A DNA stretch of 16,722 nucleotides from Sulfurimonas sp. (GCF_023229105.1 NZ_JALNZY010000047.1:1-16722); one strand, 5' to 3'. Positions 1 to 6,673 are shown, counted from the first letter of the stretch. Numbers and translations are program-made. The notes: generated by a model not told the origin, from the letters alone.

Positions 1-824
1 GGCTTCATTTTTATCGCTTCTACTAAAATATCTAAATATTCATCTTCTGTAATTGGCGTAAATTTTCCTCTTATAAAATCATTTGCAAGTGCCGTCTTCT
101 TTACTACATAAAGCGGATGATATTTTACAGAGTCTATCCCCCAGTTATAAGCCTCTTTTGCGGTTTGAAGCATCATCTCCTTTGACTCACCTGGAAGACC
201 AAATATTAGATGTCCGCAAACATTTAGTCCTCTGTTTTTTGCTTTTAAAATCCACTCTTTGACATTTGCGCTGTCATGCCCGCGGTTAATTTTTTGCAGA
301 GTCTCATCATAAACAGACTGAATCCCAAACTCTATCCAAATCTCTTTTTCTTCGCCTAGTTTAGCTAGATAATCAAGTGTCTGCTCTGTTATACTATCAG
401 AGCGAGTACCTATGCTGAGTCCTACAACATCATCAAAAGAGAGAGCTTTGTCATAGAGAGCTTTTAGTGTTTCAAACGGGGCATAGGTGTTTGTAAAGGA
501 TTGAAAATAGGCTAGAAACTTCTTCGCACCATACTCTTGATGCTGTCTTTTGCTGATTGTGTTAAATTGCATCTCTAGCTGAGCTAACTGCTTATCAAGG
601 TTTGGATTTGTTTTTGAGTTTAGGTTAAGGTAAAAACCTTTTAACTCTTGAGTTTCTCCGGTGCTTGCGCTAAAGGAGTCATTTTCGCAAAAGGTACATC
701 CGCCTTTGGCTACTGTTCCATCAATATTTGGACATGTAAATCCAGATATATTGATACCGACTTTATAAACTTTGCAACCAAACTTAGCCTTTAAGTAGTT
801 GCCAAAGGTATAGACTTGCTTCAT
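1..824 (-). CDS. Radical SAM protein, YhcC/TIGR01212 type (partial, C-terminus off the window)
   Basis: Translating leftwards from the ATG at 824 gives 274 uninterrupted codons to the window edge; the missing C-terminus is probably short, because family members are about 300 residues. The N-terminus (MKQVYTFGNYLKAKFG) and a cysteine set at residues 31, 43 and 46 (C-x11-C-x2-C, with CPNIDGT and GGCTFC) match the YhcC/TIGR01212 radical SAM group, where the cysteines hold a 4Fe-4S cluster that cleaves S-adenosylmethionine. HLIFGLPGES further on is also typical. The substrate of this group is not established as far as I know, so no specific reaction is claimed. The ATG shares one base with the purF stop codon (TAATG), so translation is probably coupled to purF in one operon. 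Confidence 0.85.
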   Translation of the reverse strand, partial: MKQVYTFGNYLKAKFGCKVYKVGINISGFTCPNIDGTVAKGGCTFCENDSFSASTGETQELKGFYLNLNSKTNPNLDKQLAQLEMQFNTISKRQHQEYGAKKFLAYFQSFTNTYAPFETLKALYDKALSFDDVVGLSIGTRSDSITEQTLDYLAKLGEEKEIWIEFGIQSVYDETLQKINRGHDSANVKEWILKAKNRGLNVCGHLIFGLPGESKEMMLQTAKEAYNWGIDSVKYHPLYVVKKTALANDFIRGKFTPITEDEYLDILVEAIKMK

Positions 825-2179
825 TAAACGATGTATTTTCCGGTAAAACAGGCTGTGCAGTAGTTATCTGTTTTTGAATTAACACTTCTAAGAAGCGATG
901 CTTCATCAAGATATGCCAATGAATCCGCTTCAATAAACTTGCATATATCATCTAGTGACATATTTGCGGCGATTAGTTTATCCTTGTCAGGTGTGTCCAC
1001 GCCGTAAAAACATGGGTCGGTTGTCGGAGGAGATGATACTCTCATGTGAACTTCACGCGCACCTGCCTCCTTTAACATTCTTACGATTCTTTTTGAAGTT
1101 GTTCCGCGCACTATTGAGTCATCAACGACAATCACTCTTTTGCCTTTAATTATATCAGTCATAGGGGAGAGTTTCATCTTGACCTTAAGGTCTCGCATCT
1201 CTTGTGTCGGCTCAATAAAGGTTCGCCCTATATAGTGATTTCGCATAATTCCCATCTCATAAGGGATTCCGCTCTCTTGAGCATAACCTATAGCCGCAGG
1301 AACTCCACCGTCTGGAACAGGGATGACCATATCAGCCTCAACAGGCTTGATATGTGCCAACTCTATACCCATATTTTTTCTAGTCTGATAAACACTCTGT
1401 CCAAATACTTTTGAGTCAGGTCTTGAAAAATAGACATACTCAAAGATGCAGTGTTTTGGGGTAGGTTCAAAAACCTTGATGCTTCTTGGCTCTTCGCCCT
1501 CGCTAAATATGAGAAGTTCGCCTGGCTCTACATCTCTTATAAATTCGGCACCGACAAGATCAAAGGCACAAGTTTCACTCGCAACAATATAGCCGCCTCC
1601 GGGAAGTTTTCCAAGGCTTAGAGGACGAAAACCATGTCTGTCACGCATTGCAAACATTTTTGTTCTGCTTAAAAAGACAAGCGAAAATGCACCCTCTATT
1701 CTCTGCACAGCATCTATAATTCTATCAAGAAGTTTTCTTTTTTCACTCTTTGCTATGAGGTGAATAAGGTTTTCTGTATCCATAAAGGTTTGAAAAATCG
1801 CACCTTTATCGATAAGTTTTGTACGAATCTCCTCTGCATTTGTGAAGTTTCCGTTGTGAACGATTGCCATCTCGCCCAAATCGTATCTTGCAAATACAGG
1901 CTGAGCATCAAGGATTGAGTCATCTCCCGCAGTTGAGTAGCGTGTGTGACCGATTGCACTTGAACCTTTTAGGGTTTCTAGTTTTTTCTCGTCAAACACC
2001 CGCATAACTAAACCACGTTTTTTTATTGTTTGAAGTTTTGTTCCGTTTGAGGAGCTTATTCCGGCTGCTTCTTGCCCACGATGCTGAAGTGCATGCAGTG
2101 AAAAATAAGCCAGTCTTGAAGCTTCTTTGTTACCGTAGATTCCTACAACTGCGCATTTTTCATTCATATTTTCTAGCAC
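824..2179 (-). CDS. purF: Amidophosphoribosyltransferase (glutamine PRPP amidotransferase), Fe-S type
   Basis: First committed enzyme of purine synthesis: glutamine and PRPP give 5-phosphoribosylamine; cytoplasmic. The 451-residue length is normal. Cys9 (CAVVGIYG) is the Ntn-type glutaminase nucleophile, preceded by an eight-residue propeptide that must be removed. RGQEAAG (34-40) and HNGNFTN (108-114) belong to the glutaminase domain. The PRPP loop VIVVDDSIVRGTTS lies at 349-362. Cys244, Cys390, Cys441 and Cys444 sit where Bacillus subtilis PurF binds its 4Fe-4S cluster, so this is the cluster-containing, propeptide-processed class rather than the E. coli class. The start is GTG at 2179, chosen because GAGGAG lies five bases upstream; an ATG four codons later has no such site. 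The gene lies 56 bases after dapB and overlaps the radical SAM start by one base. Confidence 0.97.
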   Translation of the reverse strand: MLENMNEKCAVVGIYGNKEASRLAYFSLHALQHRGQEAAGISSSNGTKLQTIKKRGLVMRVFDEKKLETLKGSSAIGHTRYSTAGDDSILDAQPVFARYDLGEMAIVHNGNFTNAEEIRTKLIDKGAIFQTFMDTENLIHLIAKSEKRKLLDRIIDAVQRIEGAFSLVFLSRTKMFAMRDRHGFRPLSLGKLPGGGYIVASETCAFDLVGAEFIRDVEPGELLIFSEGEEPRSIKVFEPTPKHCIFEYVYFSRPDSKVFGQSVYQTRKNMGIELAHIKPVEADMVIPVPDGGVPAAIGYAQESGIPYEMGIMRNHYIGRTFIEPTQEMRDLKVKMKLSPMTDIIKGKRVIVVDDSIVRGTTSKRIVRMLKEAGAREVHMRVSSPPTTDPCFYGVDTPDKDKLIAANMSLDDICKFIEADSLAYLDEASLLRSVNSKTDNYCTACFTGKYIV

Positions 2180-2235
2180 GTTTTCTCCTCGAGAATATTT
2201 AACGGGATTATACTAAAACCAAATTAAATTTGACT

Positions 2236-3003
2236 TTATAGCTCTAAACAGTCACTTATAGAGTAAAGTCCTGCTTCTTTGTTTACCAACCAAGATGCTG
2301 CCTTTATAGCGCCTTTGCTAAAGGTGTTTCTTGATGTTGCTGTGTGGTTTAACTCTATAAATTCGCCGTCGTTGTAAAAACCGACGGTATGACGACCGAC
2401 AATATCTCCGCCTCGAAGTGCCATTACAGCGATTTCATCTTTGCTTCTCTCTCCGATGTTTCCGTCTCTGCCGCTTATGCGGACATTTTTAAGGTCTACT
2501 CCACGCCCACGTGCACATGATTCTCCAAGAGTAAGAGCTGTCCCGCTAGGAGCATCCTTTTTATGCCTATGATGCATCTCTGCTATCTCAATATCAAATC
2601 CCTCAAGTGCAGCAGCAGCTTGATAGACAAGCTTATTTAAAAGTGCTACTCCCAAAGACATGTTTGTGGCATAAAGGACAGGCATAATCTCACTTGCTTG
2701 CTTTAAAAGATTGAGTTGATGCGCATTTAATCCTGTTGTTCCTATTACTAAAGGCTTTGGTGTTTGAAGAGACGCTTCAAGAAGAGTCTCGCAAGCCTCA
2801 GGAAGAGAGAAGTCTATAACGATATCACAGCAATTTAGGAATGATTTTATATTTGTGCTTACCAATACTGAAGGATCAATAGAAAAATTAAGTGAATCTC
2901 TTACAAAAACAGAACTCAAACTTATACCATCAGTCTCTTTTAAATCATCGATAATAAGCTTCCCAACCCTGCCGTTTGCTCCAAAAACTCCAACTTTTAT
3001 CAC
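2236..3003 (-). CDS. dapB: 4-hydroxy-tetrahydrodipicolinate reductase
   Basis: Reduces 4-hydroxy-tetrahydrodipicolinate with NAD(P)H in the diaminopimelate/lysine pathway, which feeds peptidoglycan and protein; cytoplasmic. The 255 residues are within the usual family length. The N-terminal nucleotide-binding loop GANGRVGK is at 8-15 and GTTG is at 88-91. The signature EMHHRHKKDAPSGTA is at 142-156 and carries the catalytic His pair (144/145) and the substrate-binding Lys149. The start is a GTG at 3003 with AAGGA about eight bases upstream. The gene follows trxB by 21 bases and precedes purF, all on the minus strand, so co-transcription is likely although the three act in different pathways. 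Confidence 0.96.
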   Translation of the reverse strand: MIKVGVFGANGRVGKLIIDDLKETDGISLSSVFVRDSLNFSIDPSVLVSTNIKSFLNCCDIVIDFSLPEACETLLEASLQTPKPLVIGTTGLNAHQLNLLKQASEIMPVLYATNMSLGVALLNKLVYQAAAALEGFDIEIAEMHHRHKKDAPSGTALTLGESCARGRGVDLKNVRISGRDGNIGERSKDEIAVMALRGGDIVGRHTVGFYNDGEFIELNHTATSRNTFSKGAIKAASWLVNKEAGLYSISDCLEL

Positions 3004-3024
3004 AATGTATTCCTTTAATTTATT

Positions 3025-3969
3025 TTAATGGTTTAGTAACTCATCAACATACGATATTGCTTGAAGCGCCGCAACAGCACCATCGCCCGCAGCACTAACA
3101 ACCTGCTTTGGAGCAGCTATACGCATATCGCCTGCTGCAAAAAGACCTTTAACTGATGTCTTCATGCTTATATCAACGATTATATCTCCCTGCTTGGTTA
3201 CATCGCACAGAAAGCTTCCATCTTCTTGGATAAGAGTTTGATTATTTACGTCATTTCCGACAAAAACAAAAACACCAGGTGCTTTAATATCGCGAATCTC
3301 TCCGGCACTGTTTTTTACCTTGATGCCGACAACTCCCATATTATCGCCATAAACTTCTTCTGGAGTTGAGTTTAAAACTAGTTCAATATTTTGGGTTTTC
3401 TCTACTCTTTTGACTGTATTTGGAGCAGAGCGAAAGGAGTCACGTCTATGAATAAGATAAACTTTAGAGCATATTTTGGCAAGATATAGAGCTTCTTCAA
3501 GAGCAGTGTCTCCGCCGCCTATTACCGCGACTTCTTTTGCTTTATAGAAAAAACCATCACAGGTAGCACAGGTACTCACTCCTTTTCCAAAGAGTTCATC
3601 CTCTCCTGCGAATCCTGCACGTCTTGGAGAAGAACCAGTGCAAACTATAACACTATGCGCCTCTGCTATTGAGCCATCTTCTTTAAGTATTTTAAACACA
3701 TCGCCATCTTTGCTGACGCGTTTTACTTCAACCATCTCATGTTTTAGTCCAAATTTTTGGCACTGCTGGGGCCATGGCATCATCAAATCCATTCCGCTGA
3801 TTTCGCCTGTTACCCCAGGGTAGTTCTCTATCTCTGAGCTTTGAGTAATTTGCCCACCTGGCATACCTTTTTCAAACATAACTACATTTTCTAAACCACC
3901 GCGTGTTGCGTATAATCCAGCCGTAAGACCAGCAGGTCCGCCGCCAATAATTGCACAATCAAGTATCAT
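3025..3969 (-). CDS. trxB: Thioredoxin-disulfide reductase
   Basis: Cytoplasmic flavoenzyme that passes electrons from NADPH through FAD and a disulfide to thioredoxin. The 314 residues are normal for the low-molecular-weight class. Visible motifs are the FAD-binding GGGPAG (9-14), the redox centre CATC (Cys134 and Cys137), the NADPH-binding GGGDTA (151-156) with HRRDSFR (174-180), and the C-terminal FAD motif GLFAAGD (275-281). The ATG at 3969 has AAGGA about eight bases upstream. Its substrate gene trxA lies upstream on the same strand, separated by a small thioredoxin-like gene and by the unusual repeat region 3970-4190. The first codons (ATGATACTTGA) can pair with the 3' arm of a hairpin 26-58 bases upstream; see the regulatory entry. 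Confidence 0.97.
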   Translation of the reverse strand: MILDCAIIGGGPAGLTAGLYATRGGLENVVMFEKGMPGGQITQSSEIENYPGVTGEISGMDLMMPWPQQCQKFGLKHEMVEVKRVSKDGDVFKILKEDGSIAEAHSVIVCTGSSPRRAGFAGEDELFGKGVSTCATCDGFFYKAKEVAVIGGGDTALEEALYLAKICSKVYLIHRRDSFRSAPNTVKRVEKTQNIELVLNSTPEEVYGDNMGVVGIKVKNSAGEIRDIKAPGVFVFVGNDVNNQTLIQEDGSFLCDVTKQGDIIVDISMKTSVKGLFAAGDMRIAAPKQVVSAAGDGAVAALQAISYVDELLNH

Positions 3970-4018
3970 AATTATTATCCTTAATTTATATAACGATACT
4001 TGAACAAGTCCAAGTATC
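3959..4018 (-). promoter_or_regulatory. Candidate two-state leader hairpin controlling trxB translation
   Basis: On the minus strand the arm GATACTTGGA (4018-4009) pairs with TTCAAGTATC (4004-3995) around a CTTG loop, a ten-pair stem with one G-U. The same downstream arm (TCAAGTATCGT, 4003-3993) is also complementary to the trxB initiation region ATGATACTTGA, with eleven pairs and one G-U that include the start codon. The two pairings exclude each other, so the leader could hold trxB open or closed. This is inferred from complementarity only; no ligand or factor is suggested. Confidence 0.35.
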
Positions 4019-4036
4019 TACGCTAGCCGCTAAGGC
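3995..4036 (-). other. Two-hairpin RNA-like element, copy A (trxB leader)
   Basis: Read on the minus strand, the element has a small hairpin, GCC-TTAGC-GGC (4036-4026), then TAGCG, then a long hairpin of ten pairs closed by CTTG (4018-3995). Copy B, about 135 bases away, has the same plan with the same AGC and CTTG loops but different stem bases that still pair. The inner G-U pair exists only on the minus strand; on the plus strand it is an A-C mismatch, so the minus-strand transcript is the likelier structured form. There is no run of T after the stem, so it is not an ordinary terminator. The family is not recognised. Confidence 0.5.
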
Positions 4037-4112
4037 ACTAAAGATAGGCATAAAACTATAATAAATCTACATCTTTAGATAACTCATTTAAATTATCTAG
4101 TTTTCGTATCAT
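4036..4112. repeat. 77-bp perfect direct repeat, distal copy
   Basis: Positions 4036-4112 are identical base for base to 4171-4247 (offset 135). The copy holds 20 bases of downstream sequence and the last 57 bases of the neighbouring thioredoxin-like gene. Identity stops abruptly on both sides. The 58 bases between the copies (4113-4170) hold hairpin element B. Confidence 0.95.
4056..4112 (-). pseudogene. Duplicated 3' end of the thioredoxin-like gene (18 codons plus stop)
   Basis: This is the gene-derived part of the distal repeat. It reads from an ATG (codon 144 of the parent gene) to the same TAG stop and would encode an 18-residue peptide beginning MIRKLDN and ending DVDLL. The nearest purine-rich stretch (GGGAA) is about 13 bases upstream of the ATG, too far for a good ribosome binding site, so translation is doubtful. 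It is best treated as a gene fragment left by a duplication. Confidence 0.6.
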
Positions 4113-4128
4113 TATATTTATTATTCCC

Positions 4129-4171
4129 GTAAAGAAACAAGTCTCTTTACTCCGCTTTGACCGCTGTGGTC
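4129..4171 (-). other. Two-hairpin RNA-like element, copy B (3' of the thioredoxin-like gene)
   Basis: On the minus strand the small hairpin is GACC-ACAGC-GGTC (4171-4159). It is followed by AAAGCGG and a long hairpin GTAAAGAGA / TTTCTTTAC of nine pairs, one of them G-U, around CTTG (4150-4129). The stem bases differ almost completely from copy A, yet the loop CTTG, the G-U/A-U closing pairs, the AGCGG block and the order of parts are shared. This element lies 20 bases after the stop codon of the thioredoxin-like gene. Confidence 0.5.
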
Positions 4172-4247
4172 ACTAAAGATAGGCATAAAACTATAATAAA
4201 TCTACATCTTTAGATAACTCATTTAAATTATCTAGTTTTCGTATCAT
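4171..4247. repeat. 77-bp perfect direct repeat, copy inside the thioredoxin-like gene
   Basis: Identical to 4036-4112. This copy contains the real last 18 codons and the TAG stop (4191-4193) of the thioredoxin-like gene plus 20 bases downstream. The repeat begins exactly at the internal ATG codon 144. Recombination between the two copies would delete 135 bases, one hairpin element included, without changing the protein. Confidence 0.95.
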
Positions 4248-4676
4248 ACTATCTTGTTTATAAAGAGACTCTTTTGTTTTCTTGATAAAAAAAATAGAGG
4301 GAATTTCATATATATTAAATCTTTGTATAAAGCTTAGAGATGTTTTGGTGCCTGAGCGTACAAAGGTGGTATTTTTACTGTTTTCATAGACTTCGTTATA
4401 GTAATCAATGGCAATTATGGGGAGATTTAGCTCTACATCTGCAAGAAGTTCGGCTGTTTTGTCTATTTTGGAACTGTAAAAAATTACTATATATTTCTCG
4501 GCAGTTGGTGTAAAAATGTCTTTCTTTTCATAAAAAACCCACTCTTTAAAGTCGATAAATTTATATTCAGAGAATTTATAGTTGAAGTATGCAAAGGCAA
4601 CGGCTATCATAGCCGCGCCAAAGAAAGAGGCTAGTAGAGTAGATAGGGAAAAGAGGCTTTTGCCCCTAGCAGACAC
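4191..4676 (-). CDS. Membrane-anchored, cysteine-free thioredoxin-like protein
   Basis: A 161-residue protein between trxA and trxB. A basic N-terminus (R4, K6) precedes one hydrophobic segment at about 11-30, predicting an inner-membrane anchor with the rest in the periplasm. After it, KYIVIFYSSK (61-70) looks like the thioredoxin strand that normally leads into WCxxC, and IPSIFF (125-130) looks like the cis-proline loop with Pro126. The active-site cysteines are replaced by serines (S68, S69), and the protein has no cysteine at all, so thiol-disulfide chemistry is excluded; a binding or structural role is possible. The family is not recognised by name. The start is a GTG at 4676 with only a weak purine-rich site (GAGAAGAG) upstream, 20 bases after the trxA stop. 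Its last 57 bases are duplicated downstream. Confidence 0.7.
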   Translation of the reverse strand: MSARGKSLFSLSTLLASFFGAAMIAVAFAYFNYKFSEYKFIDFKEWVFYEKKDIFTPTAEKYIVIFYSSKIDKTAELLADVELNLPIIAIDYYNEVYENSKNTTFVRSGTKTSLSFIQRFNIYEIPSIFFIKKTKESLYKQDSMIRKLDNLNELSKDVDLL

Positions 4677-4696
4677 TACGTTTCTCTTCTCTTGAG

Positions 4697-5017
4697 TTAC
4701 GCTAAAAGAGCGTTTATTTTTTCAGCAAGAGCAGCTTTAGATTGTGCTCCGACAACTTGATCTACCATCTTGCCATCTTTAAAAAACATGATTGTAGGGA
4801 TAGAACGGATACCGAATTTCACAGCAATATCTTGCTCTTCATCAGTATTTACTTTACATATTTTAGCTTTGCCATCGTAGTCATTAGCAAGCTCTTCAAT
4901 TACAGGAGCAATCATACGGCAAGGTCCACACCAAGGTGCCCAAAAGTCAACTAAAGAAACGCCTTCGCTTAGTGTTGCTTCAAAATCTGAGCTAGTTAGT
5001 TCTATATATTTTCCCAT
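4697..5017 (-). CDS. trxA: Thioredoxin
   Basis: Small cytoplasmic dithiol protein that reduces protein disulfides and is recycled by TrxB. The 106 residues are the standard length. The active site WCGPC carries Cys30 and Cys33, Asp24 lies in VDFW, and the cis-proline loop SIPT holds Pro74. The ATG at 5017 has AAGGA at good spacing. A TATAAT box lies about 35 bases upstream, so trxA probably starts its own transcript. The thioredoxin-like gene follows after 20 bases and trxB further downstream, giving a compact thioredoxin locus. Confidence 0.98.
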   Translation of the reverse strand: MGKYIELTSSDFEATLSEGVSLVDFWAPWCGPCRMIAPVIEELANDYDGKAKICKVNTDEEQDIAVKFGIRSIPTIMFFKDGKMVDQVVGAQSKAALAEKINALLA

Positions 5018-5049
5018 TTTAATATCCTTCTTTAAGTTTAAGTTTTTGC

Positions 5050-5055
5050 ATTATA
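5050..5055 (-). promoter_or_regulatory. Putative trxA promoter, -10 box
   Basis: The minus strand reads TATAAT here, 32 bases upstream of the trxA ATG and in the gap after the PHP gene. No convincing -35 box is seen 17 bases further up, which is common for the housekeeping sigma factor of Campylobacterota. Confidence 0.55.
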
Positions 5056-5093
5056 CAAGCCTAACTCTTTAAAATTGCTTTATAACAAATCTA

Positions 5094-5882
5094 TTAAAAT
5101 TTTATAAACACTTTTTTTCTTTTGCGGTAAAGAACACACTCGCTATAACCTGCACTTCTTGCCATTTGAGTAGCTTCATCGCTGTAGAGATTGACTTGCT
5201 CAGGTTTATGGGCATCTGAAGCAAACGTTATCGGTATATCTAGTTTTTTAATCTCCCTTAAGAGCGACAGAGATGGATACGCTTCCCCGATAGGCTTTCT
5301 AAATCCTGCGACATTTATCTCAACCGACATACCGGCTTCTTTAATTGCCAAAAGCGCATTTTTTGCTATTTCGTTTATATCTCGATTTGGCATATATTTG
5401 AAAATTTTAATTAAATCCAAATGCCCGACAATGTCAAAGAGGTTACTTTTAGCCATCTCCTCTATGGCATCAAAATATTTTTGCCAAATAAGGTCAATGT
5501 CTTGGTTCTCATAGGTGCCAATAAACTCAGGGTTGTCAAATCCCCACTCCTCTATAAAGTGTACAGAGCCTATGAGATAGTCAACATCTGCATCTAAGAC
5601 TCTTTTGTCCATGTAACCTTTAAGATAATCAACTTCATATCCTAAAAGTATCTCTATCTCACTTTTATATCTCTGTTTTGCTTCAAGAACAGTTGTTTCA
5701 TACTCTTGCATCTGCTCAAAACTTATACGGTATTTTTCATCAAAATGCATTGGAGCATGCTCTGCAAAACCGAAATATTTTATGTTGGACGCTATAGCTT
5801 TTTCGATATATTGGGATATTTCACCCTCCGCATGGTTGCAAAGTTTTGTGTGGTTATGTAGGTCAACTATCATGATGTCCAT
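5094..5882 (-). CDS. PHP-domain phosphatase, HisJ/HisK-type histidinol-phosphatase
   Basis: Probably hydrolyses L-histidinol phosphate to histidinol in histidine synthesis; cytoplasmic metal enzyme. The 262 residues suit the HisJ/HisK (TIGR01856) group. PHP metal ligands are visible in order: DLHNH (His9, His11), NHAEG (His17), EH (41-42), E83 in GYEVDY, His108 in GSVHF, His154 in GHLD, and Asp223/His225 in SDAHKP. N190 in EINVAG lines the active site in relatives. No other his gene is in the window, so the substrate rests on family resemblance; another PHP phosphoesterase role is possible. The start is ATG at 5882 or the ATG three codons later; neither has a strong ribosome binding site. Confidence 0.82.
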   Translation of the reverse strand: MDIMIVDLHNHTKLCNHAEGEISQYIEKAIASNIKYFGFAEHAPMHFDEKYRISFEQMQEYETTVLEAKQRYKSEIEILLGYEVDYLKGYMDKRVLDADVDYLIGSVHFIEEWGFDNPEFIGTYENQDIDLIWQKYFDAIEEMAKSNLFDIVGHLDLIKIFKYMPNRDINEIAKNALLAIKEAGMSVEINVAGFRKPIGEAYPSLSLLREIKKLDIPITFASDAHKPEQVNLYSDEATQMARSAGYSECVLYRKRKKVFIKF

Positions 5883-5902
5883 TCTCAGATTTATATATTT
5901 TA

Positions 5903-5914
5903 TGATATTATAGT
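5903..5914. promoter_or_regulatory. Overlapping divergent -10 boxes (PHP gene and cheZ)
   Basis: In the 74-base gap between the two divergent genes, the minus strand reads a perfect TATAAT at 5912-5907, serving the PHP gene. On the plus strand the same bases read TGATATTAT (5903-5911), an extended -10 box for the cheZ-like gene. Neither direction has a clear -35 box. If both are used, polymerase binding in one direction would block the other. Confidence 0.45.
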
Positions 5915-5956
5915 GCTAAAAATTAAATTTAGCGAATTTTAAAGGGAGAGCTGTTT

Positions 5957-6673
5957 ATGACTCAAGAAGAACTAGATGCTTTAATGAGCGGTGATATTGA
6001 AGAATTAGAATCTTTGCCAGAGGATAATTCAAGCGATGACTTGGTTAATGATAGTGAAGAATTTGAAGAAGAGGAGAGTGATGAGTCCTCAGAAGCTGAC
6101 TCCGACAAACCTCTTGGCTATAGCACTGATACTGCGCACCATTGGCCTCTTCCTGCAACAAAAGAAAATAAAATGGTGCATCAGCTTGATGATGTAACAA
6201 AAGAGAGTGAAGAAAAAGCCAGCGAAATTTTTGACTTAATAGAGAGTGTTTCCAATGACCTTATGGAGAAGGAAGAAAATTTAAAAAGCATAATAGAAGT
6301 GTTAAGAAGTAACATTAAACTCTTTACGACACTCAATATAAAATTTCCTGAAGTAAGTGCTTTTGAGGAGCAACTGCATAAGAATACGCTAGCGCTAGAG
6401 GAAACAAAAGAAACTTTAGAAGCGCTTCAATCAAGCGGGGAATCGATAATGAGCGTTATGGATATTATGCAGTATCAGGATATTCATCGCCAGAAGATTG
6501 AACGTGTTATCAATGTTATGCGCGCACTTTCTAACTATATGAACTCCCTTTTTGAAGGCAGAATAGATGATGACAAAAGAGTCTCTTCGGCACAACATAT
6601 TGTCGGAGATACGCATAATGAATTGGCTTCAAATGAAGATATAGAAGCTCTTTTGGCACAGTTTGGCAGTTGA
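5957..6673 (+). CDS. cheZ: Chemotaxis phosphatase CheZ-like (Campylobacterota type)
   Basis: Expected to dephosphorylate CheY-P and so end flagellar switching signals; cytoplasmic. Of 238 residues, about 21-50 form an acidic Ser/Glu/Asp linker and about 80-200 are predicted long helices. The segment MQYQDIHRQKIERV (171-184) matches the CheZ catalytic pattern QDxxxQ, giving Asp175 and Gln179. The last residues, EDIEALLAQFGS, resemble the C-terminal CheY-binding helix of CheZ. The first twelve, MTQEELDALMSG, resemble the N-terminal CheY-binding peptide of FliM/FliY. The next gene is a U32 protein, as with HP0170 and HP0169 in Helicobacter pylori, where HP0170 is the remote CheZ. The start is supported by GGGAGAG seven to eight bases upstream. 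Confidence 0.85.
   Translation: MTQEELDALMSGDIEELESLPEDNSSDDLVNDSEEFEEEESDESSEADSDKPLGYSTDTAHHWPLPATKENKMVHQLDDVTKESEEKASEIFDLIESVSNDLMEKEENLKSIIEVLRSNIKLFTTLNIKFPEVSAFEEQLHKNTLALEETKETLEALQSSGESIMSVMDIMQYQDIHRQKIERVINVMRALSNYMNSLFEGRIDDDKRVSSAQHIVGDTHNELASNEDIEALLAQFGS

Noticed and set aside
3995..4171. Hairpin pair as an integron attC site, CRISPR repeat or intrinsic terminator
   Set aside because: There are no attC core sites or integrase, only two units with unlike stems, and no T run after either stem.
5191..5514. 107-codon plus-strand ORF inside the PHP gene
   Set aside because: It is the antisense shadow of a clear metal-enzyme gene, with no ribosome binding site or family resemblance.
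6670..6672. TTG as start of the U32 gene
   Set aside because: The following ATG at 6673 overlaps the cheZ stop in the usual coupled way; the TTG would add one unneeded residue.
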